Of a stretch of 30,450 bases of DNA, positions 8,096-15,417 are shown in pieces. The position numbers and the translations under genes are program-made. The DNA is from CBDUBS01 sp965365445 (GTDB lineage Bacteria > Bacteroidota > Rhodothermia > Rhodothermales > DASSAV01), in the NCBI GenBank assembly GCA_965365445.1, contig CBDUBS010000019.1, forward strand, positions 1-30,450, in the 5' to 3' direction. The first letter of the stretch is position 1. Each line of letters opens with the position of its first letter. The notes under the pieces are model-generated. The model had not been told where the DNA came from. It was given only the letters and a program-made list of their open reading frames with translations, and searched no databases.

Positions 8096-8719
8096 ATGAG
8101 AGAAATCATGACGATACTTAATATCAAGCAAACGACGGTACTCATGCTGGCCGTCTGGTCAATCGGTTCAGCCGCCGTTACGGCATCTGCGCAGGGAATC
8201 GGCCAGGGAGCCAAAATGCCGCTGGCAAACGAAGCGTTCGAGACCTACAGCGGGTCCTCCGCCACGCTGAGCGGCCTGCGGGGAGGCTCGGGGACGGTGC
8301 TCATTTTTTGGAGCAACGAGTGCCCCTGGGTGAATAAACTGGAAGGCCGCGTGCAGAGCCTGGTGAATGAGTTTTCCGGGCGGGGCATTGGCTTCGTCCT
8401 GATCAATTCGAACGATCCGGTGGCCTTTCCGAAGGAATCGCCCGCTTCCGGAATCAAGTCGAGTTGGCCGGACCGATATCTAGTGGACAAAAACTCGACG
8501 CTGGCACGCGCGTTGGGTGCGAGCCGCACGCCGCATGTGTTCCTGTTCGATGCGAGTGATGCCCTCGTGTTCTCCGGCGCCGTTGATGACAGTCCCGGCG
8601 ATCCGGGGAATGTCAAAAACGCATACCTCAAGGACGCTTTGAACGCCATACTGAGTGGTTCCGGTGTTTCCGCGCCGGAGACGAAAGCGTTCGGTTGCAC
8701 GATAAAGCTGAAAGGCTGA
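8096..8719 (+). CDS. Exported redoxin/thioredoxin-fold protein
   Basis: A 207-residue thioredoxin-fold protein of the AhpC/TSA-redoxin type with a Sec signal peptide. The hydrophobic segment at about 13-30 ends in TASA, predicting cleavage after residue 32 and a periplasmic location. The active-site region reads WSNECPWVNKLEG with a single cysteine (Cys76), so CPW replaces the CxxC of thioredoxins. A second cysteine, Cys201, lies near the C-terminus in FGCTIKLKG and could act as a resolving residue. The TPHVFLFD cis-proline motif is present. This arrangement is that of the peroxiredoxin-like family rather than TlpA/ResA. Starts at 8096 and 8108 are both possible; the first leaves a purine-rich GAGAGAAA just before the second. 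It is a single-gene unit closed by a hairpin at 8745-8772. Confidence 0.85.
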   Translation: MREIMTILNIKQTTVLMLAVWSIGSAAVTASAQGIGQGAKMPLANEAFETYSGSSATLSGLRGGSGTVLIFWSNECPWVNKLEGRVQSLVNEFSGRGIGFVLINSNDPVAFPKESPASGIKSSWPDRYLVDKNSTLARALGASRTPHVFLFDASDALVFSGAVDDSPGDPGNVKNAYLKDALNAILSGSGVSAPETKAFGCTIKLKG

Positions 8720-8744
8720 TTCGCTTTTTTTGAAAGGAATCGGG

Positions 8745-8772
8745 ATAAGGGCTCTTACGCAAGGGCCCTTAT
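8745..8772 (+). terminator. Hairpin terminator after the redoxin gene
   Basis: A 12-bp stem with one G-T pair and an ACGC loop: ATAAGGGCTCTT pairs with AAGGGCCCTTAT. It begins 26 bp after the stop. The downstream bases are only moderately T-rich (TCATTTCG), so it may be a transcript-stabilising stem or a weak terminator. Confidence 0.6.
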
Positions 8773-9059
8773 TCATTTCGTTCAGCAGCCTATCAAATTT
8801 GCCTACCTCGTGATGTCATGGCCTTTTGTCGCTGCCGTCGAGTGGTGGAAAACCACAGGGTCAAGAGGACAGCCTTTCGCATGGCGGCCCGTCGGCGCCC
8901 TCGGCAGCAGTGATGGGTAGTGCCTCCCGCGTAATTTGTATGTAAAGATGCTTCTTCAGGGAGGGGTGCGCGGTTTAAATATCGGCGCGCGGCGTTTTTT
9001 GACGGTAGCTTAGTAGCTTAACGGCAAGCATTCGGTACCCTAAACGAAACAGACGATTC
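8773..9059. other. Gene-free interval before the DUF1469-type gene
   Basis: The interval of about 290 bp (340 bp counted from the redoxin stop) contains no protein-like reading frame. Apart from the inverted repeats described at 8831-9000 I see nothing else; the last 60 bp lead directly into the start codon at 9060. Confidence 0.5.
8831..9000 (+). ncRNA. Candidate structured small RNA ending in a terminator
   Basis: Between the redoxin hairpin and the next gene no reading frame is convincing, but complementary blocks are stacked in order. GCTGCCG (8831-8837) pairs with CGGCAGC (8902-8908) and encloses a small GTGGT-GGAAA-ACCAC hairpin (8842-8856). CCTCCC (8923-8928) pairs with GGGAGG (8959-8964). 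GCGCG (8968-8972) pairs with CGCGC (8986-8990) just before TTTTTT (8995-9000), like an intrinsic terminator. This layout suits a free small RNA transcribed on the plus strand, or a structured leader of the DUF1469-type gene at 9060. I do not recognise an SRP, RNase P, tmRNA, 6S or riboswitch signature. Confidence 0.3.
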
Positions 9060-9506
9060 ATGGAGCGTTTACCAGAGAGAGTCGGATCACAGCCTGCCGA
9101 GATCGTTGAAGCGGATCGGCAGTTGCCGTCCGGGGCCAACAAGGTGGAGCGAATCACCCAGCACACGAAGGGGCTGGTCGAGGACCTGACCTCGTGGGTA
9201 GAACTCAAGCTCAAGCTTACCCAGATAGAGATCGAGGAGAAGATCGATGCAAAGGTAAACCGGGCCGCCGTCGGTGTGATCGTAGGGGTTATGGCTCTGA
9301 TTACCGCGCTTTTTGCTCTCATTACCCTGGCGCTGGGTATAGGGGCGTGGTTGGGCCATCCGGCATGGGGATTCCTCGTAGTTACCTTGCTACTGGCGCT
9401 CATTACGGGAGTCATCATTGCCGTAAAGCCACACCTGATACCCATCCGTCAACAACCTTCGGAAAAGAAGCAGTCCGAATCAGAAACCAGTATCGTTAAA
9501 GCCTGA
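9060..9506 (+). CDS. Phage-holin-superfamily-III-like (DUF1469/YqjE type) membrane protein
   Basis: A 148-residue small inner-membrane protein. Residues 1-65 are hydrophilic and amphipathic (VELKLKLTQIEIEEKID is typical of the family). Two hydrophobic segments follow at about 72-96 and 102-122, and the basic polar tail ends in SETSIVKA. This matches the putative Holin-X/DUF1469 family, also found as YqjE in enterobacteria, where it is encoded beside YqjD. Despite the holin name, these genes occur widely on chromosomes and their function is unknown. Here the following gene, 12 bp downstream, is a YqjD/ElaB-like protein, so the pair reproduces the yqjE-yqjD association in reversed order. No phage genes are nearby. 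Confidence 0.75.
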   Translation: MERLPERVGSQPAEIVEADRQLPSGANKVERITQHTKGLVEDLTSWVELKLKLTQIEIEEKIDAKVNRAAVGVIVGVMALITALFALITLALGIGAWLGHPAWGFLVVTLLLALITGVIIAVKPHLIPIRQQPSEKKQSESETSIVKA

Positions 9507-9518
9507 GGTACGGAAGTA

Positions 9519-10130
9519 ATGGCATTCAAAACAGAAGAAGGTTTTGCCGGACCAGCGCTCTCGCGGGATGAAGTGGAGGCGCGATTGCGCACCAGGTCCG
9601 AGAATATTTCCCTTCGGATAGAAGCATTGCAGGCCGAGGTCGGTACGCTGGGAGAAGCAATCAGGGAAGCCGTATTCAGGAATCCGCTGGTCGGCCTGGG
9701 AGGAGCGATCGTGCTGGGTGCTGTGGTGGGCCTGCTTTTCGGTAAGAAAAAGCCATCCGGCGAGTATACGCGGGCAGCCGTTCCCGGATCGGCCGGAGCG
9801 GCGCACCGTGCGCTGGTAGATGCGTATGTTGACGCCGTCGTCGAACACGCCCGTCGGGGGGCGCGCTCCGGAAAGGATGTGGGCAGAGCGGTGCGAGATG
9901 CCCTGTCCGACCGGGTGCCCTTGATCGTCGTTGCGCCTGAGGAAAGCAAGAAGAAGGTGGGGTTCATTACGGACATGATGCAAATGGCTCTCTCGGCTGC
10001 CGCCGGTATGGCCGTTCGTACGGGCATGGACGCATTGGCCAACAAACTCGTACTGAAGGACATCATCGAGCATGAAAATGCCGTCGTGGACGACGCTGAG
10101 CCGCATGGGGCGAGTGAAACCGCGCTGTAA
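9519..10130 (+). CDS. YqjD/ElaB-like (DUF883-type) membrane-associated protein
   Basis: A 203-residue protein with a coiled-coil-like N-terminal part (about 15-50, rich in Glu, Arg and Leu). A glycine-rich membrane segment with the block NPLVGLGGAIVLGAVVGLLFG follows at 55-75, ending in KKK, the type of segment seen at the C-terminus of YqjD and ElaB. Here about 125 further residues follow, with a second, weaker hydrophobic stretch near 150-175. In enterobacteria these proteins tether ribosomes or mark stationary phase; that role cannot be assumed here because of the extra C-terminal domain. A weak GAGG lies ahead of the ATG, and the gene is separated by only 12 bp from the DUF1469-type gene, so they form one operon. 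Confidence 0.6.
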   Translation: MAFKTEEGFAGPALSRDEVEARLRTRSENISLRIEALQAEVGTLGEAIREAVFRNPLVGLGGAIVLGAVVGLLFGKKKPSGEYTRAAVPGSAGAAHRALVDAYVDAVVEHARRGARSGKDVGRAVRDALSDRVPLIVVAPEESKKKVGFITDMMQMALSAAAGMAVRTGMDALANKLVLKDIIEHENAVVDDAEPHGASETAL

Positions 10131-10274
10131 GGGCGCCGGTAGGATCGGCGTGGCGAGTAACTCGGATGCTCGTTCAGGGGCTGCGATTGTCTTTCGATTG
10201 TAGTACTTTCCGGGGTTGCTTCCACCGGGCACGTCCACCGATCTCCGGCATACGAATCCATACCTTTCCCAATC

Positions 10275-10916
10275 ATGCGCATCGTGCTATTCGGCCCTCC
10301 CGGAGCGGGTAAAGGGACGCAGGCCAGGCTTCTCTGCGAGCGATTTCACCTTGAGCATATTTCCACGGGAGACATCATACGAGGTGTCATAAAGAGCACG
10401 TCCGCGCTCGGCGAAGAAGCGAGGAAATACGTCAACCAGGGCAAATTGCTTCCGGGCGTGCTCGTCCGACAGCTCGCCGAATCAGCCATCGAGCGAGCAG
10501 GATTTCAACGGTTCGTCCTTGACGGGTATCCTCGCACCGTCGAACAGGCGGAATGGCTGACCCATTTTCTGGGCGGTCGTGGTCTGGATGTCGATGCCGT
10601 CATTAACATCCGGGTGCCCGTCGAAGACATCGTTCAGCGGTTATCACGGCGGCGGATCAATCGGATCACCGGCGAATCCTATCACCTCGACTTCAATCCC
10701 CCTCCTCCGTCGATCGATCCACTGGATATCGTGCAACGGCCCGACGATGAACCGGCCGCCATACGAAAGCGACTGGAAGTGTATGCTGAAGAAACCCAGG
10801 CTGTGCTCGATTACTATCAACCAACCGGATTGCTAAACCACATCGACGGAACGGGTAGCGTGGAAGACGTATCGGGGCGGATTCTAGCCATTGTCGATCA
10901 GGCCGTGCGAATGTAA
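10275..10916 (+). CDS. adk: Adenylate kinase
   Basis: Adenylate kinase (ATP + AMP to 2 ADP), a cytoplasmic enzyme of 213 residues, normal for the long bacterial form. The P-loop GPPGAGKGTQ is at 7-16, and the AMP-binding STGDIIR and LDGYPRT blocks are present. The LID segment RRINRITGESYHLDFNPP carries no zinc-binding cysteines, as in E. coli. The C-terminal DDEPAAIRKRL block with its catalytic arginines is intact. The ATG at 10275 opens directly on the first beta-strand. The next gene begins 3 bp after the stop, so adk and the prenyl synthase are probably translated from one mRNA. Confidence 0.97.
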   Translation: MRIVLFGPPGAGKGTQARLLCERFHLEHISTGDIIRGVIKSTSALGEEARKYVNQGKLLPGVLVRQLAESAIERAGFQRFVLDGYPRTVEQAEWLTHFLGGRGLDVDAVINIRVPVEDIVQRLSRRRINRITGESYHLDFNPPPPSIDPLDIVQRPDDEPAAIRKRLEVYAEETQAVLDYYQPTGLLNHIDGTGSVEDVSGRILAIVDQAVRM

Positions 10917-10919
10917 GGG

Positions 10920-11951
10920 ATGCACACACGCGGATTACCCCCAATGTCGATGGATGGACCGGTGCATGATTGTCTCGATCCTGCCGCGCATGTAGATGTC
11001 CTGAGGCGCACGGTAGACGAGGGACTGGCGAAACTGCTGGAAAAAACCGAGCGGACGCCGCTATTCGAACCGATAGCCCATATTCTTTCCGGCTCCGGTA
11101 AACGATTCAGGCCGCTTCTCGTGCTGTTGAGCGCCGAGGCGTTCGGTATATCGACGGAGAAGGCCCTTCCGGCAGGACTGGCCGTAGAGGTGTTCCATAA
11201 TTTTACACTGGTGCACGACGACATCATGGATAATGCCCCTACCCGTAGGGGTATTCCAACCGTGCACGAAAAATGGGACCAGAGCACGGCGATCTTGACG
11301 GGTGATCTGCTGCTTGCGCTTTCCTACAATCTGCTGGCCGAAGTCGATGCAGTGCGCCTGCCGGCTATTATGCGGCGTTATTATGAGATGATTTCCGATC
11401 TTTGCCGGGGCCAGGCGCTCGATAAGGCATTCGAGGATCATGACGACGTTACGCTGGCGCAGTATCTTGACATGATCGACGCGAAGACCGGTGCGCTGGT
11501 CGAAACGTGCCTTGAAATGGGGGCGCTCCTCGCCGGAGCGAGCGACGATGCCGTTAGTCTCCTGGGGTCGGTCGGCAGGCACGTCGGGAGGGCATTCCAG
11601 ATTCAGGATGATTTGCTCGACCTCGTAGCTGACGATACGCGCTGGGGAAAGACGATTGGAGGGGATTTGTTGGAAGGGAAAAAAACATTTTTGGTTCTGC
11701 TGGCGCTCGAGCGCGGCTCCTCCGACGACCGGGCATGGTTCAGGAGCCTGGTACGACGTAAAGGAATCACTGCCGAAGAAGTGCCGGAAGCCAGAGCCCG
11801 CCTGGAGCGCGCAGGGGTGCTGGATGCAGCGGCCTGCGCCGTTCGGGAGCATACGCAGGCGGCCCTCGACCTGCTGCAATCCCTTCCGACCGGTCCGGGA
11901 GTCGAAACAATCTCCTGGTTGATTCGAACAATGCAGGCGCGTGCGCATTAG
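10920..11951 (+). CDS. Polyprenyl (geranylgeranyl/farnesyl) diphosphate synthase
   Basis: A trans-isoprenyl diphosphate synthase of 343 residues that condenses isopentenyl diphosphate onto an allylic primer. Both aspartate-rich motifs are present: the first as LVHDDIMD with the usual RRG following, the second as QIQDDLLD. The residue five before the first DD is Phe (FTLVHDD), as in archaeal type I GGPP synthases, whereas octaprenyl and longer-chain enzymes carry a small residue there. A C15-C20 product is therefore likely, feeding carotenoids, quinone side chains or undecaprenyl synthesis; this is inference from one position. An alternative ATG at 10944 would shorten the protein by eight residues. 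It follows adk by 3 bp and precedes ptsH by about 70 bp. Confidence 0.92.
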   Translation: MHTRGLPPMSMDGPVHDCLDPAAHVDVLRRTVDEGLAKLLEKTERTPLFEPIAHILSGSGKRFRPLLVLLSAEAFGISTEKALPAGLAVEVFHNFTLVHDDIMDNAPTRRGIPTVHEKWDQSTAILTGDLLLALSYNLLAEVDAVRLPAIMRRYYEMISDLCRGQALDKAFEDHDDVTLAQYLDMIDAKTGALVETCLEMGALLAGASDDAVSLLGSVGRHVGRAFQIQDDLLDLVADDTRWGKTIGGDLLEGKKTFLVLLALERGSSDDRAWFRSLVRRKGITAEEVPEARARLERAGVLDAAACAVREHTQAALDLLQSLPTGPGVETISWLIRTMQARAH

Positions 11952-12020
11952 TCGGTACTCCCACCCGCTTCCGGTTGTTTAGCCGGGAGCAGCCCCATAC
12001 ACAACGAGAGCAGTTCCTGG

Positions 12021-12290
12021 ATGATCGTCAAAGAAGTTACCGTAACCAATCGGGCCGGCTTGCATACCAGACCGGCCTCCATGATTGTGCGCACCGCGTC
12101 GCAATTCCAGGCAGAGTTTTATATTCAGAAAGACGGATACGAGATCAACGGCAAAAGCATCATCGGAGTGATGACCCTCGCTGCGGAACAGGGCTCGACA
12201 CTCACGTTGATCCTGGAAGGAAAGGACGAAAAGGAGGCTGCGGAATCGCTGGTGGAACTATTCGAGCAGGGATTTGGGGAGGTGAAATAA
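12021..12290 (+). CDS. ptsH: PTS phosphocarrier protein HPr
   Basis: HPr, the small cytoplasmic phosphocarrier of the phosphotransferase system, 89 residues. The phosphorylation site His15 is in NRAGLHTRPAS. Ser46, in NGKSIIGVM, is in the right place for the HPr kinase/phosphorylase seen in Gram-positives and many other phyla, so regulatory phosphorylation is possible; hprK is not in the window. The start at 12021 aligns with the usual HPr N-terminus. Enzyme I begins 78 bp downstream on the same strand, the standard ptsH-ptsI order. Confidence 0.97.
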   Translation: MIVKEVTVTNRAGLHTRPASMIVRTASQFQAEFYIQKDGYEINGKSIIGVMTLAAEQGSTLTLILEGKDEKEAAESLVELFEQGFGEVK

Positions 12291-12352
12291 GTAGCTTTCG
12301 TGTACGGTCGGGTTCTAATGGTAAACGTGGGGACATTAGTGGTTACGGACGT

Positions 12353-12360
12353 AAAGGAGG
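12353..12360 (+). promoter_or_regulatory. Ribosome binding site of ptsI
   Basis: AAAGGAGG lies 8 nt before the ATG at 12369. It is one of the few strong Shine-Dalgarno sequences in the window and decides the ptsI start over in-frame ATGs at 12300 and 12318. Confidence 0.8.
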
Positions 12361-12368
12361 CTCCGGAC

Positions 12369-14144
12369 ATGGCGCATCAACCCTCGGTGGAGCGCCAGGA
12401 ACTCGTGCTACAGGGCATCGGCGTGGCTCCGGGCATTGCAATCGGACCCGTTTACCTGTATGCCCGGGACGCGTTTACCGTTGAAGAACGTCGGCTGAAC
12501 GAGTGTGACATTCAGGCGGAACTGGAGCGGTTCGAGCAGGCCGTCAGCCGGAGCGAGAATGAACTGCGCCGCATCAGCTCCGTAGCAAGGGAAAAGCTGG
12601 GGGAGGAAAGCGCCGGGATATTTGAAGCGCAGGCGCTCATGCTTCGGGATCAGGCCGTTTACGATGCCGTCGTGGACCGGATAAAAAATGTGATGCACAG
12701 CGCCGATTTCGCTGTGCACGATGTGATGACGAGCCACCGCCGCGTCATCAATGCCAGTGAAAGCGAATACCTCCGGGAACGGGCCAATGACTTACTCGAC
12801 GTACAGGAACGCATCATCCGGCAGTTGAGGCGGGGCAAGATCGTTTCGGCTATCGACAGGGATACCATCGTCATTGCCGAAAGCCTTTCCGCTGCAGACA
12901 TCATTCTCTTTAGCCGGCGTAACATTCTGGGCTGCGCCATCGATTTCGGAGGGCCTACATCTCACGTTTCCATCATGGCCCGCGCCCTCAACGTGCCGGC
13001 CGTCGTCAGCCTCCACGGGGTTACCGAAGTCGTAAAGACCGGAGACCTCGTCGTACTCGACGGATTGCACGGGCGCGTCGTCATCAATCCGACACCGGAA
13101 ACGCTGAATAAATACAGAGTACAGCAGGAACGGTACCGGCACTTTCTGGAGGCCCAGAAATTCCTGACGCCTCTCGTAGCCGAGACACTGGACGGGCATC
13201 GCATCTCCTTGCGAGCCAATGTGGAACTCAAAGAAGAGATAGATTGGCTAAAGGAGTTTGGAGCGGAAGGAATCGGGCTGTTCCGAACGGAAATGCTGTT
13301 TCTGATGCAGGGCCGTGTCGATCTGTCCGAAGAGGAACAGTTCGGGGTGTACCGGAAGATCGTTGAGCGGGTGGGACCGGCCGTTACCACGTTTCGCGTA
13401 CTGGACCTGGGAGGTGATAAAGTACTCCCGCTGGCGCATCGGGAAATGAACCCCTTCCTGGGCTGGCGCGGGATACGCATTCTGCTGGAAAAAACGGACC
13501 TCCTCGTTCCCCAGATTCGCGCTATCCTGCGGGCAAGCGCTTTCGGACCCCTGCGCATCCTCCTGCCGATGATAACGGACATCAAGGAGGTGAGGCTGTT
13601 CAAGGACTTGCTGGAAAAAACGAAAGCGGCGTTGCGTGAGGAGGGGAAAGCCATGAGTTCCGACGTTCCTGTGGGCATTATGGTGGAGGTGCCCGCCGTC
13701 GTGCTATCGGCCGACATCTTCGCGAAAGAAGTCGATTTCTTCTCCATCGGCAGCAACGATCTTACACAGTATACCCTTGCCGTGGACCGGGGGAATGACC
13801 TGGTTTCACAGATGTATGAAGAACTCCACCCGGCGGTCCTGTCCCTCATTAAAATGACCGTCGAGGCCGCTCGCGCCCACAGCATCCCGGTGGGGATATG
13901 CGGCGAGCTGGCCGCTAACCCGGAAGCTACCCCCATCCTGGTAGGGCTTGGCCTGACCGAACTGAGCCTATCACCCCGATATGTGCCCGAAGTCAAGCGC
14001 ATCATTCGGGCAATCAGGCTGGAGGAAGCCCGGCAGCTGGCAGAGCGCGCCGTTGTCGCGGAAAATGCGGCTGCGGTTGCCGCTTTGACGAGCGCCTGGC
14101 TCAAGGAACGCGCCTACGAAATGGCGCATCTGGAGGACAACTGA
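12369..14144 (+). CDS. ptsI: PTS enzyme I (phosphoenolpyruvate-protein phosphotransferase)
   Basis: Enzyme I takes phosphate from phosphoenolpyruvate and passes it to HPr. With the start set by the strong Shine-Dalgarno at 12353-12360 it has 591 residues, close to the usual 570-590. The N-terminal domain opens with GIGVAPGIAIGPV. The phosphorylated His199 lies in GGPTSHVSIMARAL. The C-terminal PEP-binding TIM barrel carries GLFRTEMLF, the DLGGDK loop, the SNDLTQYTLA block and GICGELA, whose Cys511 is the acid/base equivalent of E. coli Cys502. All catalytic elements are intact. No EIIA, EIIB or EIIC gene is nearby, so the phosphate acceptor after HPr lies elsewhere, or the pair serves mainly regulation. 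Confidence 0.96.
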   Translation: MAHQPSVERQELVLQGIGVAPGIAIGPVYLYARDAFTVEERRLNECDIQAELERFEQAVSRSENELRRISSVAREKLGEESAGIFEAQALMLRDQAVYDAVVDRIKNVMHSADFAVHDVMTSHRRVINASESEYLRERANDLLDVQERIIRQLRRGKIVSAIDRDTIVIAESLSAADIILFSRRNILGCAIDFGGPTSHVSIMARALNVPAVVSLHGVTEVVKTGDLVVLDGLHGRVVINPTPETLNKYRVQQERYRHFLEAQKFLTPLVAETLDGHRISLRANVELKEEIDWLKEFGAEGIGLFRTEMLFLMQGRVDLSEEEQFGVYRKIVERVGPAVTTFRVLDLGGDKVLPLAHREMNPFLGWRGIRILLEKTDLLVPQIRAILRASAFGPLRILLPMITDIKEVRLFKDLLEKTKAALREEGKAMSSDVPVGIMVEVPAVVLSADIFAKEVDFFSIGSNDLTQYTLAVDRGNDLVSQMYEELHPAVLSLIKMTVEAARAHSIPVGICGELAANPEATPILVGLGLTELSLSPRYVPEVKRIIRAIRLEEARQLAERAVVAENAAAVAALTSAWLKERAYEMAHLEDN

Positions 14145-14163
14145 CCCCCATACTTTTTCAGTT

Positions 14164-15198
14164 ATGAAAACCGAACAAATTCGCCGGGTCGATTCCCGGA
14201 ATATGTACGATCGCATCGCCCAGTTCCCACAGCATTTCAGGGAAGCTCGCGGCATAAATATCGAGGGAGATGTCGTCGGGGTGAGCGACGGGATTGAAAG
14301 CGTCGTAGTCGCCGGAATGGGAGGATCGGCCATCGGCGGCGATCTCTTGAAAAGCTATGCCTATACAGAGGCAAAGAGCCCGATATCGGTCGTCAGAGGG
14401 TACACGCTTCCGGCGATAGTGAATGACCGCACTTTGTTAGTCGTCTCCAGCTTTTCGGGGCATACGGAGGAAACGCTCGCGGTGATGGAACAGGGGTTGC
14501 AGCGAGGAAGCCGTATCGTTTGCATCGCCTCCGGGGGCGAGGTACTGGATCGCGCCGGAGCACGGCGTTTGCCGTACATCAGGATACCCGGCGGGATGCC
14601 CCCCCGGGCCGCTCTCGGGTATTCATTCGGAGCATTGCTGAACCTGGCGAACCGGATCGGCCTGATTTCGGTTACCGACACGGTGTATTCCGAAGCCGAC
14701 GCCCTGCTGTCCGAACTAACCGGATTATACGGTGATCCGTCCGGCAACGAAGCGTTGACTCTTGCCGAAGCACTGGCCGAGCGGCTGCCCGTCGTCTATA
14801 GCGGCAGCGAGCTACTCGACGCGGTAGGCGTCAGACTGCGGTGCCAGATCAATGAAAACAGCAAAAGGCTGGCGTACGGCAACAGCTTCCCGGAACTCAA
14901 CCACAACGAAATCATGGGGTGGGAGGACGAAGGAACCTTGCCGGCAAAAGTTGGAGTAATCGTACTGCGAGACAGAGACGACCACCCGCGAGTGCAACAA
15001 CGTATCGATGTGACCCGCGAGATCGTATCCGAACGGGCAGGCTATTGGACCGAAGTATGGAGCCGCGGCGAAAGCCGGCTCGCTCGTATGCTTTCACTCG
15101 TCAATTTTGGCGACTGGGTGTCCCTGTACCTGGCCGTTCTCCTTGGCGCTGACCCAACCCCCATCGGATTCATCGATCGACTCAAACAGGCACTCTGA
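14164..15198 (+). CDS. Bifunctional phosphoglucose/phosphomannose isomerase
   Basis: A 344-residue SIS-domain sugar isomerase of the bifunctional PGI/PMI family, first described from Crenarchaeota, which interconverts fructose-6-phosphate with glucose-6-phosphate and mannose-6-phosphate. The phosphosugar-binding loops GMGGSAIGGD (51-60) and SSFSGHTEET (95-104) are present. Glu231 in QINENSK and His247 in PELNHNEI, 16 residues apart, match the catalytic Glu and His of the archaeal enzyme. The classical 550-residue PGI is therefore unnecessary for glycolysis here, though one may exist elsewhere. It starts 19 bp after ptsI, so sugar-phosphate metabolism and PTS proteins are likely co-expressed. 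Confidence 0.92.
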   Translation: MKTEQIRRVDSRNMYDRIAQFPQHFREARGINIEGDVVGVSDGIESVVVAGMGGSAIGGDLLKSYAYTEAKSPISVVRGYTLPAIVNDRTLLVVSSFSGHTEETLAVMEQGLQRGSRIVCIASGGEVLDRAGARRLPYIRIPGGMPPRAALGYSFGALLNLANRIGLISVTDTVYSEADALLSELTGLYGDPSGNEALTLAEALAERLPVVYSGSELLDAVGVRLRCQINENSKRLAYGNSFPELNHNEIMGWEDEGTLPAKVGVIVLRDRDDHPRVQQRIDVTREIVSERAGYWTEVWSRGESRLARMLSLVNFGDWVSLYLAVLLGADPTPIGFIDRLKQAL

Positions 15199-15257
15199 CC
15201 GGCGCTACAGGGGCCGGGAGAGCTTACGGTGCATTTTTTCGGGCCCATAGGAACGCG

Positions 15258-15272
15258 GCCGGTATAACCGGC
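15258..15272. other. Small perfect hairpin between isomerase and peptidase-barrel genes
   Basis: GCCGGT-ATA-ACCGGC is a 6-bp dyad about 60 bp after the isomerase stop. No T-tract follows, so it is not a standard terminator. The rest of the 219-bp gap (15199-15417) shows nothing else I can name. Confidence 0.35.
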
Positions 15273-15417
15273 GTTGCCCTAAAGGCTGCGTAATAAAGCA
15301 ATTGCCCGATTTTCCGATTTGTGGTTGAGGGAGGAAAGAGGGCAACGCTATTGCCGGGTCCGCAACGGCAGGACGATTGCGGATCTCGAATCCTCCCGAC
15401 TATCATCCGGCCGGCCT

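Noticed and set aside
8831..8910. SRP RNA (4.5S) suggested by GGAA loop and GCAGC-like sequence
   Set aside because: The GGAAA hairpin and CGGCAGC are present but the conserved asymmetric internal loop sequence of SRP domain IV is missing.
9060..9506. Prophage remnant, because of the holin-like gene
   Set aside because: No other phage gene is nearby and this family is common on chromosomes outside prophages.
11061..11948. A 295-codon minus-strand open frame inside the prenyl synthase gene
   Set aside because: It lies entirely opposite a conserved gene with both DDxxD motifs and has no family features.
12962..14104. A 380-codon open frame antisense to ptsI
   Set aside because: It is fully antisense to a highly conserved enzyme with intact motifs; composition is Ser/Arg-rich as expected of a shadow frame in GC-rich DNA.
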